A stretch of 64,000 nucleotides of DNA from Alphaproteobacteria bacterium (GTDB taxonomy: Bacteria; Pseudomonadota; Alphaproteobacteria; UBA8366): NCBI GenBank assembly GCA_021774335.1, contig JAJFJD010000005.1, positions 81,632-145,631 of the forward strand, given 5' to 3'. Shown piece by piece: positions 8,014 through 17,629 of the stretch. The translations under genes were made by a program, and so were the position numbers. Under the pieces are notes generated by a model, which saw only the letters and a program-made list of their open reading frames with translations, searched no databases and was not told the origin of the DNA. Numbering within the stretch: the first letter of the stretch is position 1; every line of letters starts with the position of its first letter.

Positions 8014-9018
8014 TCAATTCATGCGACGCGCGAAACTTGCTCCAAATTCGCGGCTTCCTTCGAAAACCGGCGGCAAGGGCCGCCCCTCCGGAAGGGTTAG
8101 CCACAGGCGCAGCATGTGCCGCCGCTGGTCCGGATCGGGCCAATCCTCGAAGCCGGTCCGGCCGTGGATGATCGTATAGTTATTCGCGATCAATACGTCG
8201 CCGGCCTGCATGTCGAACTCGAGCACATTCTCCTCGGCGACCTTTTCGAAAAGCGCAATCGCTTCCTTTTGGGCCGGGCTGAGCGGCGGTACCTCGTCGA
8301 ACCGCTGGGCGGTGTGGATATAGCGGAGCTTCAGGTTGATCGACAGGCGCTCGGCAAACCAGTGATAGATCGGCATGACCTGAATGGTGACCCCGTCCGG
8401 GCGCTGCCCGCGAGCATCCATGTGGAAATCCTCCTGCAGCACCCGCGCCAGGTCGGGCCGCTGCGCCAGGATGTCGTTGAAAATCTGCACAGCGCTGGCG
8501 AGCCGGCTACGGCCGCCGGATTTCGCAGTCTGGCGGCACATCAACATGAAGGTGTCGCAGCCGTCGTTGTGGAAGCGCTGCGGGTCATTGGTCTGGAAGC
8601 TGCGGATGTTGTCGGTGGTCTCCACCCGGGCGCCGGTATCGCGCACGCTATGCAGCAGGTTCCCCGCGCCGTCCTGCGGCTCCGGCGTGCCGATATGCCT
8701 GCCGAGGCCCCACAGGACCGTCTTCGCGTCGTCCTCCGACATCTCGGCGACCGGCAGGCCGCGCAGCACGGTGAAGCCGCGGCCGCCTTCCAACGCGCGA
8801 TGCACGTCGTCGATGGTCGCCGCAAGCGCCGAGATCGGAAATTCGTCGCGGCCAAGCTCGAAAAGGTTGCGCCCGCTGTCCTTCGCGGTTCGTACCGCCG
8901 CGACGATCGCGTCAATCTGGTCCGGAGAAAGATCGACGATCCAATCCTGTCGATCGCGGATGGCCCGGCCGCTCCAGGCGGCCGGGTCGTCGATGCGCTG
9001 GGTCACGTAATCGCTCAT
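8014..9018 (-). CDS. TauD/TfdA-family Fe(II)/2-oxoglutarate dioxygenase, copy A
   Basis: A 334-residue protein with the facial-triad motif HND (His150, Asp152), the distal histidine His285 in IIHGRT and Arg304 in HMLRLWL, which should bind the 2-oxoglutarate carboxylate. These match the TauD/TfdA (GBBH-like) fold. The substrate is unknown. The product is clearly related along its whole length to that of the neighbour just upstream, for example in LEGGRGF, GLPV, QDGAGNL and GRPLPP. The start overlaps the stop of the neighbour by 4 bp. Both may act on the same compound class as the adjacent amidohydrolase. Confidence 0.85.
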   Translation of the reverse strand: MSDYVTQRIDDPAAWSGRAIRDRQDWIVDLSPDQIDAIVAAVRTAKDSGRNLFELGRDEFPISALAATIDDVHRALEGGRGFTVLRGLPVAEMSEDDAKTVLWGLGRHIGTPEPQDGAGNLLHSVRDTGARVETTDNIRSFQTNDPQRFHNDGCDTFMLMCRQTAKSGGRSRLASAVQIFNDILAQRPDLARVLQEDFHMDARGQRPDGVTIQVMPIYHWFAERLSINLKLRYIHTAQRFDEVPPLSPAQKEAIALFEKVAEENVLEFDMQAGDVLIANNYTIIHGRTGFEDWPDPDQRRHMLRLWLTLPEGRPLPPVFEGSREFGASFARRMN

Positions 9019-10064
9019 GTTTTTTCTCCATTCGGCGTCATGCGCCGCGCATAGGTTGCGCCGAACTCGCGCGTGCCTTCGAAGTTGGGCGGCAAGGGCC
9101 GACCGTTCGGAATACTCAGCCAGATTCGCAGCATATGCCGCCTGCGATCGGTGTCGCCACTATCTTGGTATTTCGTGCGGGCGTGGAAGGTCGCGTAGTT
9201 GCTGGCGATCTGAATATCGCCCGGCTCCATGACGAAGGACAACGCAATGTCCGGATCGCTGCAAATCTCGTCGAGCAACGCGATCGCCTCCGTCTGCGCC
9301 GCTGTAAAGGGCGGAACGTCCGGGAAGCGCTGGGCCGCATACATCAGGCTGTTCTTGTAGTTCGGCGTGAGTTGACCGTTCCAATAGGTGTAGATCGGCA
9401 TCACCTGGGTTTTTACCCCATCGCGCCGTTGGCCGCGCGTATCCATATGCCAGCAGGCTTGCTGCAGGACCTCGGCGAGGTCGGGGCGGCGGCGCATCGC
9501 CTCGTTGAAGACTTCGACCGCGCTGACCAGCAGGCTCTGCCCGCCGCTGGCGCCTGTCTGCATGCAACACAACATGAAGATGTCCGCCCCGTCATTGTGG
9601 AAGTTGATCGCGGCATCGGTCTGGTAGTCGCGCACCGTGTTGGAGTCGGCGAAGGATTTTCCGGTATCGCGCACGTCATGCATCAGGTTACCGGCGCCAT
9701 CCTGCGATTCCGGGACGCCGACATGTTGCGCCAATCCCCAGAAGATCGTCCGCGCGTCGGCCTCGCTATAGCGTTCGACCGGCAGGCCGCGCACCAAGGC
9801 GAAGCCGCGCCCGCCTTCCAGCACCGGCAACAGACCTTCAAGCCGCGCCGAGAGCGTCGGCAGGGGAAAGTCGTCTCGCGATAGGGCGAAGAGATCGGCC
9901 TGACGATCGCGCACGCCGGCAAGCGCCCCTTCGATCTCGGCAATCTCCACCGCGGTCAGGGTGACGATCCAGTCGGTCTGCGTGCGCAGGTCGGCGCCTC
10001 GCCAGGCGGACGGATCGTCCAGCGGCGTCTGCAGTGTTTCGAAAGAAGGTGCAGTTCCGGTCAT
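9015..10064 (-). CDS. TauD/TfdA-family Fe(II)/2-oxoglutarate dioxygenase, copy B
   Basis: A 349-residue paralogue of the next gene in the operon. It keeps the iron ligands His156 and Asp158 (FHNDGAD), a distal histidine in ATFHARTKY and the Arg of HMLRIWL. Tandem duplication is visible from co-linear motifs (LEGGRGFALVRGLPVER, QDGAGNLMHDVRDTG). It sits 4 bp downstream of the amidohydrolase stop, so the three genes form one transcription unit. The family oxidises small amino, sulfonate, carnitine-like or phenoxy acids; nothing here identifies which. Confidence 0.85.
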   Translation of the reverse strand: MTGTAPSFETLQTPLDDPSAWRGADLRTQTDWIVTLTAVEIAEIEGALAGVRDRQADLFALSRDDFPLPTLSARLEGLLPVLEGGRGFALVRGLPVERYSEADARTIFWGLAQHVGVPESQDGAGNLMHDVRDTGKSFADSNTVRDYQTDAAINFHNDGADIFMLCCMQTGASGGQSLLVSAVEVFNEAMRRRPDLAEVLQQACWHMDTRGQRRDGVKTQVMPIYTYWNGQLTPNYKNSLMYAAQRFPDVPPFTAAQTEAIALLDEICSDPDIALSFVMEPGDIQIASNYATFHARTKYQDSGDTDRRRHMLRIWLSIPNGRPLPPNFEGTREFGATYARRMTPNGEKT

Positions 10065-10068
10065 GCGG

Positions 10069-11199
10069 TTATTCCCACCAGCCGCCGTTGACGATCATCG
10101 CTTCCGGCTCAAGTTTCTGCTCGCCGGTGTAGGTTTGGCCCAGGCTGTCGAGATATTCGAACGCGCCCTCTTCGTGACGCAGGACGACGGCATCCCCTGG
10201 TGATCCGGGTTTCAGCGTGCCGAGATCCGGCCGCCCGACAGCCGCGGCTGCCGTGCTCGTCCCGGCAGCGATGACGTCGCTCAACGACGCGCCGAGCGAG
10301 AGAAACTTCGACATGGTCACCAGAACGTCGAAGGCCGGGCCATCGATGCTGTTCACATGCACGTCGCTGCTCATCACGTCCGGGACGAAACCGTTGTCGA
10401 CCATGGCGCGCGCCACGTCGAAGTCGAACGACCCGCGGCCGTGGCCGACGTCGTAGATGATGCCGCGTTCGCGCGATTCCTCGACCTCGCGGCGGATGTT
10501 GCGGTTGCTGTCGATCGCCGCGTTCGGGAACATACGGCAGCAATGGGTCAGGATGTCGCCGGGCCGCAGCCGTTCAAGGATGTCTTTGCGGCGCGGCGGC
10601 GGTGCGCCGATATGGACCATCACCGGCAGATCCAGTTCCTCCGCTGCCTCGATGGCGCAATCGAGCGCGCCGATGCCCACGAGTTCCGAAACGTTGTTTC
10701 CGAGACGTACTTTGACGCCGCAGATCAGGTCCTGGTGTTCGCGCGCCACCTTCACGCAGGCGCCGGTATTCAGCAGCCGCAGTTCACTGGTCTCGCCGAC
10801 CATGAAGCCCGGGCCGTAGCCGTAGATGCCGGGATGCGAGATATTGAGGAAGGCGATGATCCGCAGATCGGATTGCTCGATGATCAGCTTGCGGAAGCCG
10901 TGGAATGTGCCGGCCCCGGCGGTGCCGGCATCGACGAAGGTGGTGGTGCCGCTCATACGGGCGACCCGTTCCGCCTCGACGCTGAGATAGGTCGCCCCCC
11001 AATAGACATGGGCGTGGATATCGACCAGGCCCGGCGTCACCAGATGCCCGGAAACGTCGCGCGTCTCTTTCGCGTCTCCGCTGCCCAGCCCGTCGCCGAC
11101 CGCTGCGACGAGCCCGTCCTTGAAGGCGACGTCGGTGACCGCGTCGAGGCCTTGGCCCGGATCGACCACGCGGCCGCCCGTCAATACGATGTCATACAT
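10069..11199 (-). CDS. Amidohydrolase/deacetylase-family metal-dependent hydrolase
   Basis: A 376-residue amidohydrolase-superfamily enzyme. It shows the HxH metal pair His62/His64 in DIHAHVY, the likely carboxylated Lys163 in CGVKVRL, His196 (VMVHIG), His219 (ILTHCC) and the catalytic Asp279 (SSDVHVN). This is the layout of dihydroorotase-like deacetylases. The N-terminal strand MYDIVLTGGRVVDP and C-terminal LKPGSPGDAVVL are typical. It is first in the operon with the two TauD-like oxygenases, which suggests catabolism of an N-acyl or cyclic amide compound. That function is inference. Confidence 0.85.
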   Translation of the reverse strand: MYDIVLTGGRVVDPGQGLDAVTDVAFKDGLVAAVGDGLGSGDAKETRDVSGHLVTPGLVDIHAHVYWGATYLSVEAERVARMSGTTTFVDAGTAGAGTFHGFRKLIIEQSDLRIIAFLNISHPGIYGYGPGFMVGETSELRLLNTGACVKVAREHQDLICGVKVRLGNNVSELVGIGALDCAIEAAEELDLPVMVHIGAPPPRRKDILERLRPGDILTHCCRMFPNAAIDSNRNIRREVEESRERGIIYDVGHGRGSFDFDVARAMVDNGFVPDVMSSDVHVNSIDGPAFDVLVTMSKFLSLGASLSDVIAAGTSTAAAAVGRPDLGTLKPGSPGDAVVLRHEEGAFEYLDSLGQTYTGEQKLEPEAMIVNGGWWE

Positions 11200-11361
11200 G
11201 ATCCGTCCCTGTCATTGGTTGGGCCTCTGGTTATCGCCGTGTCCGGGAATGCGGAATTGGGCGCGATCCGCAGTAACGCTCTCGGGATTTTACCTTTCCG
11301 CGCGGATCGGGCAAATTTGCTATTAACGCAACGTCTGCACAAGCACCGACCGAGGCCCAGG

Positions 11362-11562
11362 ATGACGGCGGGACGCGACGACGACAAACCGACCCCGGAA
11401 GAGAAACGCCGCGTCTACGTGGTGTTCTTCCTGATCGCCTTCGCCATCGATCTGGCGATCGGCTTGGTGCGCGAAGGGACCTATGTGCCGACCCTGATCG
11501 GCAGTGCGATCATGATCACCTCGGTCCTGTTCTACGTTTATTCATATTTCCGGGACCGCTGA
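11362..11562 (+). CDS. Small two-helix membrane protein, unknown function
   Basis: A 66-residue protein with a charged N-terminus (RDDDKPTPEEKRR) and two hydrophobic segments (about 19-34 and 41-60), ending YFRDR. I chose the ATG at 11362, with GAGG about six bases upstream. It is not recognised as a named family. It is divergent from the amidohydrolase and lies ahead of the DUF2062 gene. Probably an inner-membrane protein. Confidence 0.6.
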   Translation: MTAGRDDDKPTPEEKRRVYVVFFLIAFAIDLAIGLVREGTYVPTLIGSAIMITSVLFYVYSYFRDR

Positions 11563-11740
11563 TCCCAATCGCGCCACCGGCATGGTGTTGCGCGAAAGCG
11601 CTAACGGATCGTTTATTCGCGCCGTGTAGGCTATGGAACCGCGGTCGCGATTGACAGGATTCCGTGCAACCCCCTACACCCTATTAGACGGGCGCGAACA
11701 ACAGAATTGGGCCGGTGCCTTGGCAGGACGACATGGATTG

Positions 11741-12283
11741 ATGAGTCGGATCGGACGGTTGTTCCGGTACCGTCTGGTGATTCCGGTCCTGCGCGGCAAG
11801 CATATGCCGGAGCATACGGCGCGCGGCGTGTTGGTCGGATTGCTGGCGGCGTTGACGCCGACGGTCGGTGTGCAGATGCCGATTGTGTTCGTCATCTGGC
11901 TGGTGGTGCGGGCGGTGCGGCCGTCCTGGGATTTCAATTTGCTCGTCGGCATGGCCTGGACCTGGGTCACCAACATCTTCACGGTGCCGCCCTTCTATTA
12001 CGGCTTCCTGGTCACAGGACGGTTCCTGATGGGGCGCTGGGATGAGGAGGGTGGCTATAGCGACTTCCAGGACCGGCTCGGCGGCCTGCTTGCGACCGAT
12101 GCGGGGCCGCTGGAAACGTTATGGATCTATGTCGTTGGCATTTTCGATTTGTGGGGCGTGCCCATGTTTATCGGCAGCATTCCCTGGGCCATCCTCGGGT
12201 CGTGGATCGGCTACCGGTGGAGCCTACGCATGATCCGCCGCTTCCGTCTCCGTCGCATGCGGAAAGAGCTATCCGGCGGATAG
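11741..12283 (+). CDS. DUF2062 domain membrane protein
   Basis: About 180 residues with the DUF2062 pattern. It has an amphipathic start (MSRIGRLFRYRLVIPVLRG), the HTARGVLVGLLAALTPTVGVQM segment (a glycine-rich helix with P-T), a second helix pair around WTWVTNIFTVPPFYYG, and a basic C-terminal tail. Starting at 11741 gives the usual N-terminus; a 36-residue in-frame extension upstream looks non-coding. Inner membrane protein; function not established for the family. Confidence 0.78.
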   Translation: MSRIGRLFRYRLVIPVLRGKHMPEHTARGVLVGLLAALTPTVGVQMPIVFVIWLVVRAVRPSWDFNLLVGMAWTWVTNIFTVPPFYYGFLVTGRFLMGRWDEEGGYSDFQDRLGGLLATDAGPLETLWIYVVGIFDLWGVPMFIGSIPWAILGSWIGYRWSLRMIRRFRLRRMRKELSGG

Positions 12284-12366
12284 CGGGCCGCGCCGCCGAT
12301 TGACATGCCGCGCCGAAACGCCATGTCAGGAAGGGATCCGAAACGTTGGCGATGGAGGCAAGCAGC

Positions 12367-12720
12367 ATGAAAAAAGTGGATTCGATCACCGGCTATCACG
12401 CGCATGTCTATTTCGACACGGCGAGCGAACCGGCGGCGGTGACGCTTCGGGAAGGCTTGGAAGGTTTCGATGTGACGCTCGGCCGATGGCACCATAAGCC
12501 GGTCGGCCCGCATCCGGAATGGAGCTATCAGGTCGCCTTCGCGTCCGAACAATTCGCCGAGATCGTGCCTTTCCTGTCTCTAAACCGGGGACCACTGTCG
12601 GTTTTGGTGCATCCGATGACAGACGACGCCATGGCCGATCATTTCGACCATGCGATCTGGCTCGGTGAGAAATCCGACCTGGATCCGACGCCGCTGAAGC
12701 CGAAGGAAGAACGCGACTGA
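12367..12720 (+). CDS. DOPA 4,5-dioxygenase family protein
   Basis: A 117-residue protein. A strong GGAGG 7 nt upstream sets the start at 12367. It has the family's histidine set: GYHAHVYFD (His11, His13), RWHHKPVGPHP (His42, His43, His49) and SVLVHPMT, expected to hold a single metal. The family cleaves catechol rings in an extradiol way in fungi and some bacteria; the natural bacterial substrate is usually unknown. It converges with the desaturase gene, with 12 bp between the stops. Confidence 0.82.
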   Translation: MKKVDSITGYHAHVYFDTASEPAAVTLREGLEGFDVTLGRWHHKPVGPHPEWSYQVAFASEQFAEIVPFLSLNRGPLSVLVHPMTDDAMADHFDHAIWLGEKSDLDPTPLKPKEERD

Positions 12721-12732
12721 CCGGCGCGGCCG

Positions 12733-13659
12733 TTAGGTCTGGGTTTCCGTCCCTTTGCTTTGCCGCTTCATCGCCCGAAAGCTGATGAGCTTGCTCGTGT
12801 CCTCGTCCCATAGGGACAGGGGGAGGCATCTCAGGCTTTGCCACAGGGTGACGCGGTTCACCTGCTTCAGTTCCGGATAGCGCGCCAGGCAATCGCCCAG
12901 GCGGTAGTTGGGAATCCGGCTGCACAGGTGATGAATGTGGTGCGCGCCGATATTGGCCGTGAACCACTGCAGGACCCTCGGCATATGGAAGTAAGAACTG
13001 CCTTCCAGCGCGGCGGTGTGGAAATCCCAGGTGCCTTCCTTGGCCCAATGCGTATTTTCGAACTGGTGCTGGACGTAGAACAGCCAGACGCCGATCGTCG
13101 TCGCCAGCAGGGTGATGGGCAATTGGACCATGGTGAAGGTCCCGAATCCGATCACCAGCCCCATCACGGTGACGACCAACCCGATCAACATAGAAGTCAA
13201 CAGGACGTCCGGCAGGAGCCGCCACCGCTGCCGCAGCAGGTCCAGCGGCAGGCGGAACTTGATGACAAAGACCCAGGTCGGCGCGATTCCGAACAACACC
13301 ACCGGGTTGCGATACAGCCGGTAGGCCATGCGCCGCCAGAACGGCAGGGCGCGGTATTCGCGGACCGTCAGCACGGACACGTCGCCAATGCCACGGGCAT
13401 CCAGGTTGCCGGAAGTCGCATGGTGGATCGCGTGCGCGTCGCGCCAATATTTGTGGGGCGTCAAAGTGAACGGGCTGATCGCGCGGCCAACCAGGTCGTT
13501 TGCGCGGCGCGAGCGGAAGAAGGAATAGTGGCCGCAGTCATGCTGGATCATGAACAACCGAACCACGAACCCGGCGGCCGGCACGGCCAGCAACAAGGTA
13601 ATCCAATAACCCCATTCCAGCGTCAGCGCCATCGCCACCCACAGCCCGATCAACGGCAC
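12733..13659 (-). CDS. Membrane fatty acid desaturase (start uncertain, reading frame extends upstream)
   Basis: An integral-membrane di-iron desaturase with the three histidine boxes HDCGH (40-44), HAIHH (76-80) and HHIHH (240-244), counted from a GTG at 13659, and several membrane helices. The GTG start looks too late. The same frame continues to 13822 without a stop, and residues such as LKEFARPSTKHGVRQL just upstream match the N-terminal part of the family. No ATG, GTG or TTG occurs in that stretch. An ATC at 13779 preceded by AAAAGG, or a sequence error/frameshift, would explain it. Substrate likely a lipid acyl chain. Confidence 0.8.
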   Translation of the reverse strand: MPLIGLWVAMALTLEWGYWITLLLAVPAAGFVVRLFMIQHDCGHYSFFRSRRANDLVGRAISPFTLTPHKYWRDAHAIHHATSGNLDARGIGDVSVLTVREYRALPFWRRMAYRLYRNPVVLFGIAPTWVFVIKFRLPLDLLRQRWRLLPDVLLTSMLIGLVVTVMGLVIGFGTFTMVQLPITLLATTIGVWLFYVQHQFENTHWAKEGTWDFHTAALEGSSYFHMPRVLQWFTANIGAHHIHHLCSRIPNYRLGDCLARYPELKQVNRVTLWQSLRCLPLSLWDEDTSKLISFRAMKRQSKGTETQT

Positions 13660-13830
13660 GACGGTGACAATGAGTTGCCGGACACCGTGTTTGGTGCTGG
13701 GGCGCGCGAATTCCTTGAGGCGTTCCGCCCAAAGCTGGGCGGTGGCGCGTTGATCGCCAACGGGCTGGGATTGAGAGATGGTTACAAACCTTTTCTGGGA
13801 CGGCCGCGCATTTAGGGCGCGTTATGCACC

Positions 13831-13836
13831 GGATCA
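13831..13836 (-). promoter_or_regulatory. TGATCC element upstream of desaturase (weak RpoE-type candidate)
   Basis: On the minus strand TGATCC is followed after 16 nt by TAAATG. The hexamer equals the -35 found at other sites in this window, but the spacing is two bases shorter. Chance occurrence is quite possible. Confidence 0.2.
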
Positions 13837-13950
13837 TGGCCGATTATCATATAAACTAGCCCGAGACACGGGGCGGGTCCAGCGGAACCATCGGAAATCA
13901 AGAGTGTCAGGGTCGCATTTTCGCCGATTTTCCGCCGTTCCGCTTCCCAT

Positions 13951-13970
13951 TTGCGCGGTTTGCGTATAAA
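13951..13970 (+). promoter_or_regulatory. Possible acnA promoter region
   Basis: TATAAA at 13965-13970, preceded by TGCG, is the best -10-like element in the acnA leader. There is no convincing -35 at 17 nt. From 13824 to 14056 no further gene is visible. Confidence 0.25.
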
Positions 13971-14056
13971 CAACGGGCCACGCCCTTCGAGGAAAGTGTA
14001 GGGCCCCTATTTTCATTGGTGTTTGGACATCCTTTTCACGTTGGAGGAGTTGAGCC

Positions 14057-16750
14057 GTGACGGGTATTGGTCATGACAGTTTGAAGACGCGCCGGTCGCT
14101 GACCGTCGGGGGTGATGGATACGATTATTACAGCATCGACGCAGCGGGACAGGCGCTCGGCCTCGATTTCGCGCGGTTACCTTTCTCCATGAAAGTGTTG
14201 CTGGAAAACATGCTGCGGTTCGAAGACGGCCGCTCGGTCAAAGCGGAGGATGCGAAGGCCTTCGGCGATTGGCTGCAAGGCGGCAAGACCGATCACGAGA
14301 TCGCCTTCCGGCCCGGCCGCGTGCTGCTGCAGGATTTCACCGGCGTCCCCGCGGTCGTCGATCTGGCGGCGATGCGCGACGCGCTGAAGGAACTCGGCGA
14401 AGACCCGCAGAAGATCAATCCGCTCACCCCGGTCGACCTGGTGGTCGACCATTCGGTCAGCGTCGATTCCTTCGGCGGCGAAGGCTCCTTCGATCAGAAT
14501 GTCGAACTCGAATTCGAACGCAATATGGAGCGCTATGAATTCCTGCGCTGGGGCGCGGACGCGTTCACGAATTTCCGGGTCGTTCCGCCGGGAACCGGCA
14601 TCTGCCATCAGGTGAACCTCGAGTATCTGGCGCGCGGCGTCTGGTCGAGCGAGGACCGCGACGGCAAGATGGTCGCATTCCCCGACACGGTGGTCGGCAC
14701 CGACAGCCACACGACCATGATCAACGGCCTCGGCGTACTCGGCTGGGGCGTCGGCGGCATCGAGGCGGAGGCCGGCATGCTCGGCCAGCCCGTCTCCATG
14801 CTCATTCCCGAGGTCATCGGTTTCCGCTTTGTCGGCGAGCCGAAGGAAGGCACCACGGCAACCGATATCGTGCTCACGGTCACGCAAATGCTGCGGGCCA
14901 AGGGCGTGGTGCAGAAGTTCGTGGAGTTCTACGGACCGGGCCTGGCCAAGCTTGGCCTCGCCGATCGGGCGACGATTTCGAACATGGCGCCGGAATATGG
15001 TGCCACCTGCGGAATCTTCCCAATCGATCAGGAGACGATCAACTACCTCACCTTCACGGGTCGCGACGACAAGACAATCGCGCTGGTCGAGGCCTATGCC
15101 AAGGCGCAGGGCATGTGGCTCGACGCGAGTTCGCCTGAAGCGGTGTTCACCGATACGTTGGAGCTGGATCTCGGCACCGTGGAGCCGTCGCTTGCCGGGC
15201 CGAAGCGCCCGCAGGACCGCGTGGCGCTCAGCGGCATTCCCGCGTCGGCCGACGCCGCGATGGCGGCCGACCTCGGCACCGGCACGTCGACGCCGGTCGA
15301 GGGCGAGGACTACTCGATCGATCCCGGCGATGTGGTGATTGCTTCGATCACGAGCTGCACGAATACGTCCAATCCGTCGGTCCTCGTGGCCGCCGGTCTG
15401 CTCGCCAAGAAGGCGGTGGAGAAAGGCCTCACGGTCAAGCCGTGGGTCAAGACGTCGCTTGCGCCGGGCAGCCAGGTGGTCACGGACTATCTGGAGTCGG
15501 CGGGATTGCAGGACTATCTCGACCAGCTCGGCTTCGATCTCGTGGCTTATGGCTGCACCACCTGCATCGGCAATTCCGGGCCGCTCCCCGAAGGCGTGCA
15601 CAACGCCATCGAGAAGGGCGACGTCTCGGTCGCGGCAGTGTTGTCCGGCAACCGGAACTTCGAAGGCCGCGTCCATCCGATGTCGAAGCTGAACTATCTG
15701 GCTTCGCCGCCGCTTTGCGTAGCGTATGCGCTGGCGGGGTCGCTCAAGGTCGATATGTTCAAGGATCCGCTGGGTCAGGACGCCGACGGCAACGACGTGT
15801 TCCTGAAGGATATCTGGCCGAGCGACAAAGAAGTTGCTGACACGATCGCGCAATGCCTGACGCCGGAAATGTATCGTCAGCGCTATGCCAACGTGGAGGA
15901 AGGGCCGCCGGAATGGCGCAAGGTCAAGAGCAGCGGAGGCGAACTCTACGAGTGGAACCCGGGCTCGACCTATGTGCAGCATCCGCCGTATTTCAATGGT
16001 ATGACGATGGAGCCGGATGCGGTGACCGACGTGCAGGGTGCCCGGCCGCTGCTGATCCTCGGCGACTCCACCACGACGGACCATATCTCGCCGGCGGGTG
16101 CAATCCAGAAGGAGAGCCCGGCGGGCGAGTATCTGCTGCAGCATCAGGTGCGGCCGAACATGTTCAACGTCTACGGTTGTCGCCGTGGCGCGCATGAGGT
16201 GATGATGCGTGGCACTTTCGCCAATATCCGCATCCGCAACGCGGTTGCCCCCGGCACCGAAGGCGGCGTGACCAAGCATTATCCGTCCGGCCAGGTCATG
16301 CCGGTCTACGACGCGGCCACGTTATACGGCCGCGAAGGCGTGCCGACGGTCATCATCGGCGGCAAGGATTACGGCATGGGTTCGTCGCGCGACTGGGCCG
16401 CGAAGGGGACCAGCCTGCTGGGCTCCCGCGCGGTGATCGTCGAAAGCTACGAACGGATCCATCGCTCGAACCTGATCGGCATGGGCGTGATGCCGCTGCA
16501 GTTCAAGGATGGGGCAAGCCGTGAATCGCTCAAGCTCGACGGGTCGGAACTGTTCGACATCACCGGGCTGGAAGACGGCATCGAGCCAGGCATGGACGTG
16601 GCCTGCAAGATCACCCGCAGCGACGGGTCGGTCGAGGAGATCACCCTGCTCTGCCGGATCGATACGGTGGATGAGGTGGATTACTATATCGACGGCGGCA
16701 TACTCCAGTATGTCTTGCGCAACATTGTGCGGGAATCGTCCGCCGCCTAG
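14057..16750 (+). CDS. acnA: Aconitate hydratase AcnA
   Basis: A TCA-cycle [4Fe-4S] enzyme interconverting citrate and isocitrate through cis-aconitate. It has 897 residues, normal for AcnA/IRP-type. Cluster ligands are Cys434 (SCTNTS), Cys500 and Cys503 (YGCTTCIGN); their spacing equals that of the E. coli enzyme. The C-terminal swivel domain carries [26 protein letters not shown] and the [14 protein letters not shown] segment. The GTG start has GGAGG ten bases upstream. It stands alone, flanked by intergenic gaps, and so is probably monocistronic. Confidence 0.97.
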   Translation: MTGIGHDSLKTRRSLTVGGDGYDYYSIDAAGQALGLDFARLPFSMKVLLENMLRFEDGRSVKAEDAKAFGDWLQGGKTDHEIAFRPGRVLLQDFTGVPAVVDLAAMRDALKELGEDPQKINPLTPVDLVVDHSVSVDSFGGEGSFDQNVELEFERNMERYEFLRWGADAFTNFRVVPPGTGICHQVNLEYLARGVWSSEDRDGKMVAFPDTVVGTDSHTTMINGLGVLGWGVGGIEAEAGMLGQPVSMLIPEVIGFRFVGEPKEGTTATDIVLTVTQMLRAKGVVQKFVEFYGPGLAKLGLADRATISNMAPEYGATCGIFPIDQETINYLTFTGRDDKTIALVEAYAKAQGMWLDASSPEAVFTDTLELDLGTVEPSLAGPKRPQDRVALSGIPASADAAMAADLGTGTSTPVEGEDYSIDPGDVVIASITSCTNTSNPSVLVAAGLLAKKAVEKGLTVKPWVKTSLAPGSQVVTDYLESAGLQDYLDQLGFDLVAYGCTTCIGNSGPLPEGVHNAIEKGDVSVAAVLSGNRNFEGRVHPMSKLNYLASPPLCVAYALAGSLKVDMFKDPLGQDADGNDVFLKDIWPSDKEVADTIAQCLTPEMYRQRYANVEEGPPEWRKVKSSGGELYEWNPGSTYVQHPPYFNGMTMEPDAVTDVQGARPLLILGDSTTTDHISPAGAIQKESPAGEYLLQHQVRPNMFNVYGCRRGAHEVMMRGTFANIRIRNAVAPGTEGGVTKHYPSGQVMPVYDAATLYGREGVPTVIIGGKDYGMGSSRDWAAKGTSLLGSRAVIVESYERIHRSNLIGMGVMPLQFKDGASRESLKLDGSELFDITGLEDGIEPGMDVACKITRSDGSVEEITLLCRIDTVDEVDYYIDGGILQYVLRNIVRESSAA

Positions 16751-16776
16751 CACGAGTCATCGGCATAATCGGGTAC

Positions 16777-16803
16777 CGCAGGCGCCGGAAACTGGCGTCT
16801 GCG
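16777..16803 (+). terminator. Hairpin after acnA
   Basis: Arms 16777-16786 and 16794-16803 pair over ten positions with one G-T. No T-run follows, so this is a weak terminator candidate only. Confidence 0.3.
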
Positions 16804-16881
16804 GCCCGGTTCAGCCCCTCACGGGGTCTCACCCGAAATTGATTGGTGCTGGATTGGGCGGGGGCCTAAGGTGCGCGCATC

Positions 16882-17607
16882 ATGATGAGGATCGTACCCA
16901 TTGTCTTCGGGCTGGTCTTAGCCGTTTCGGCAGGACTCAGCCCCGTCTTCGCCGCCGACAAACGGCCGGTGGTGGTTGAACTGTTCACGAGCCAGGGCTG
17001 TTCGTCCTGTCCGCCCGCGGAGGCGTTCCTCAATGATTTGACGAAGCGCAAGGACGTGATTGCGCTCGAATTCCACGTCGATTACTGGGACTACATCGGC
17101 TGGAAAGATCTTTTCGCCAAACCGGAATTTACCGCTCGGCAGAAAAGCTACGTCCATTCGATGGGGTCCCGTTACGCTTATACCCCCCAAATGGTGATCG
17201 ACGGCCGCGAGCACGTGGTCGGGTCGCACCGGGCAAAAGTCGAGAGCGTGATCCGTAAGGCGCAAGCGAAGGCGAGCAAGGCGCCCCCGATCAAGATGCG
17301 TCGCGAAGGCAAGAACCTGATCATTTCGGTGGGCGCCGCCCGGGCATCGGGCGACTATGTCGTGACGATGGCCACGTTCGACAAGCCGCATGTCACCAAG
17401 GTGAAGCGCGGCGAGAACCGGGGCATGACCCTCACCAACGCCAACGTGGTCCGGGAATTGGTGAAGATCGGCGATTGGAACGGCAAGGCCGCCGAATACA
17501 CGATCTCATTGGATGGCACCGACGGTGACGGCGGATGCGCGATCCTGATCCAGAAGAAAGGCCATGGCCCCGTCCTCGCCGCGGCCAGCATGCCTTTCCT
17601 GCAATAG
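16882..17607 (+). CDS. DUF1223 family secreted thioredoxin-like protein
   Basis: A 241-residue protein with a clear signal peptide (MMRIVPIVFGLVLAVSAGLS to about residue 25) and then the DUF1223 core. That core has VVVELFTSQGCSSCPPAEAFL with a CSSC pair, ALEFHVDYWDYIGWKD and YTPQMVIDGREHVVGS. The fold is thioredoxin-like and the product is likely periplasmic. The function of the family is not defined; a thiol redox role is inference from the Cys pair. It converges with htpG. Confidence 0.85.
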   Translation: MMRIVPIVFGLVLAVSAGLSPVFAADKRPVVVELFTSQGCSSCPPAEAFLNDLTKRKDVIALEFHVDYWDYIGWKDLFAKPEFTARQKSYVHSMGSRYAYTPQMVIDGREHVVGSHRAKVESVIRKAQAKASKAPPIKMRREGKNLIISVGAARASGDYVVTMATFDKPHVTKVKRGENRGMTLTNANVVRELVKIGDWNGKAAEYTISLDGTDGDGGCAILIQKKGHGPVLAAASMPFLQ

Positions 17608-17609
17608 CA

Positions 17610-17629
17610 GTCGGGTTTAGCTGCCCGAC
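17610..17629. terminator. Short hairpin between converging DUF1223 and htpG genes
   Basis: GTCGGG (17610-17615) pairs with CCCGAC (17624-17629) around an 8-nt loop. It could serve as a bidirectional terminator, but the stem is short and lies partly inside the htpG 3' end. Confidence 0.25.

Noticed and set aside
11196..11225. TGATCC on the plus strand near the amidohydrolase start as a further RpoE site
   Set aside because: No TA-type -10 at 16-19 nt, and it overlaps the start of a gene on the other strand.
10357..11361. Long plus-strand frame reaching into the small membrane protein gene
   Set aside because: Most of it is antisense to the amidohydrolase with all metal ligands intact. Only the last 66 codons, after ATG 11362, look like a protein.
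14177..16279. 700-codon open frame on the minus strand opposite acnA
   Set aside because: It lies wholly within acnA, whose cluster cysteines and motifs are complete. The opposite frame is His/Arg/Asp-rich with no domain, a normal effect of GC-rich codon use.
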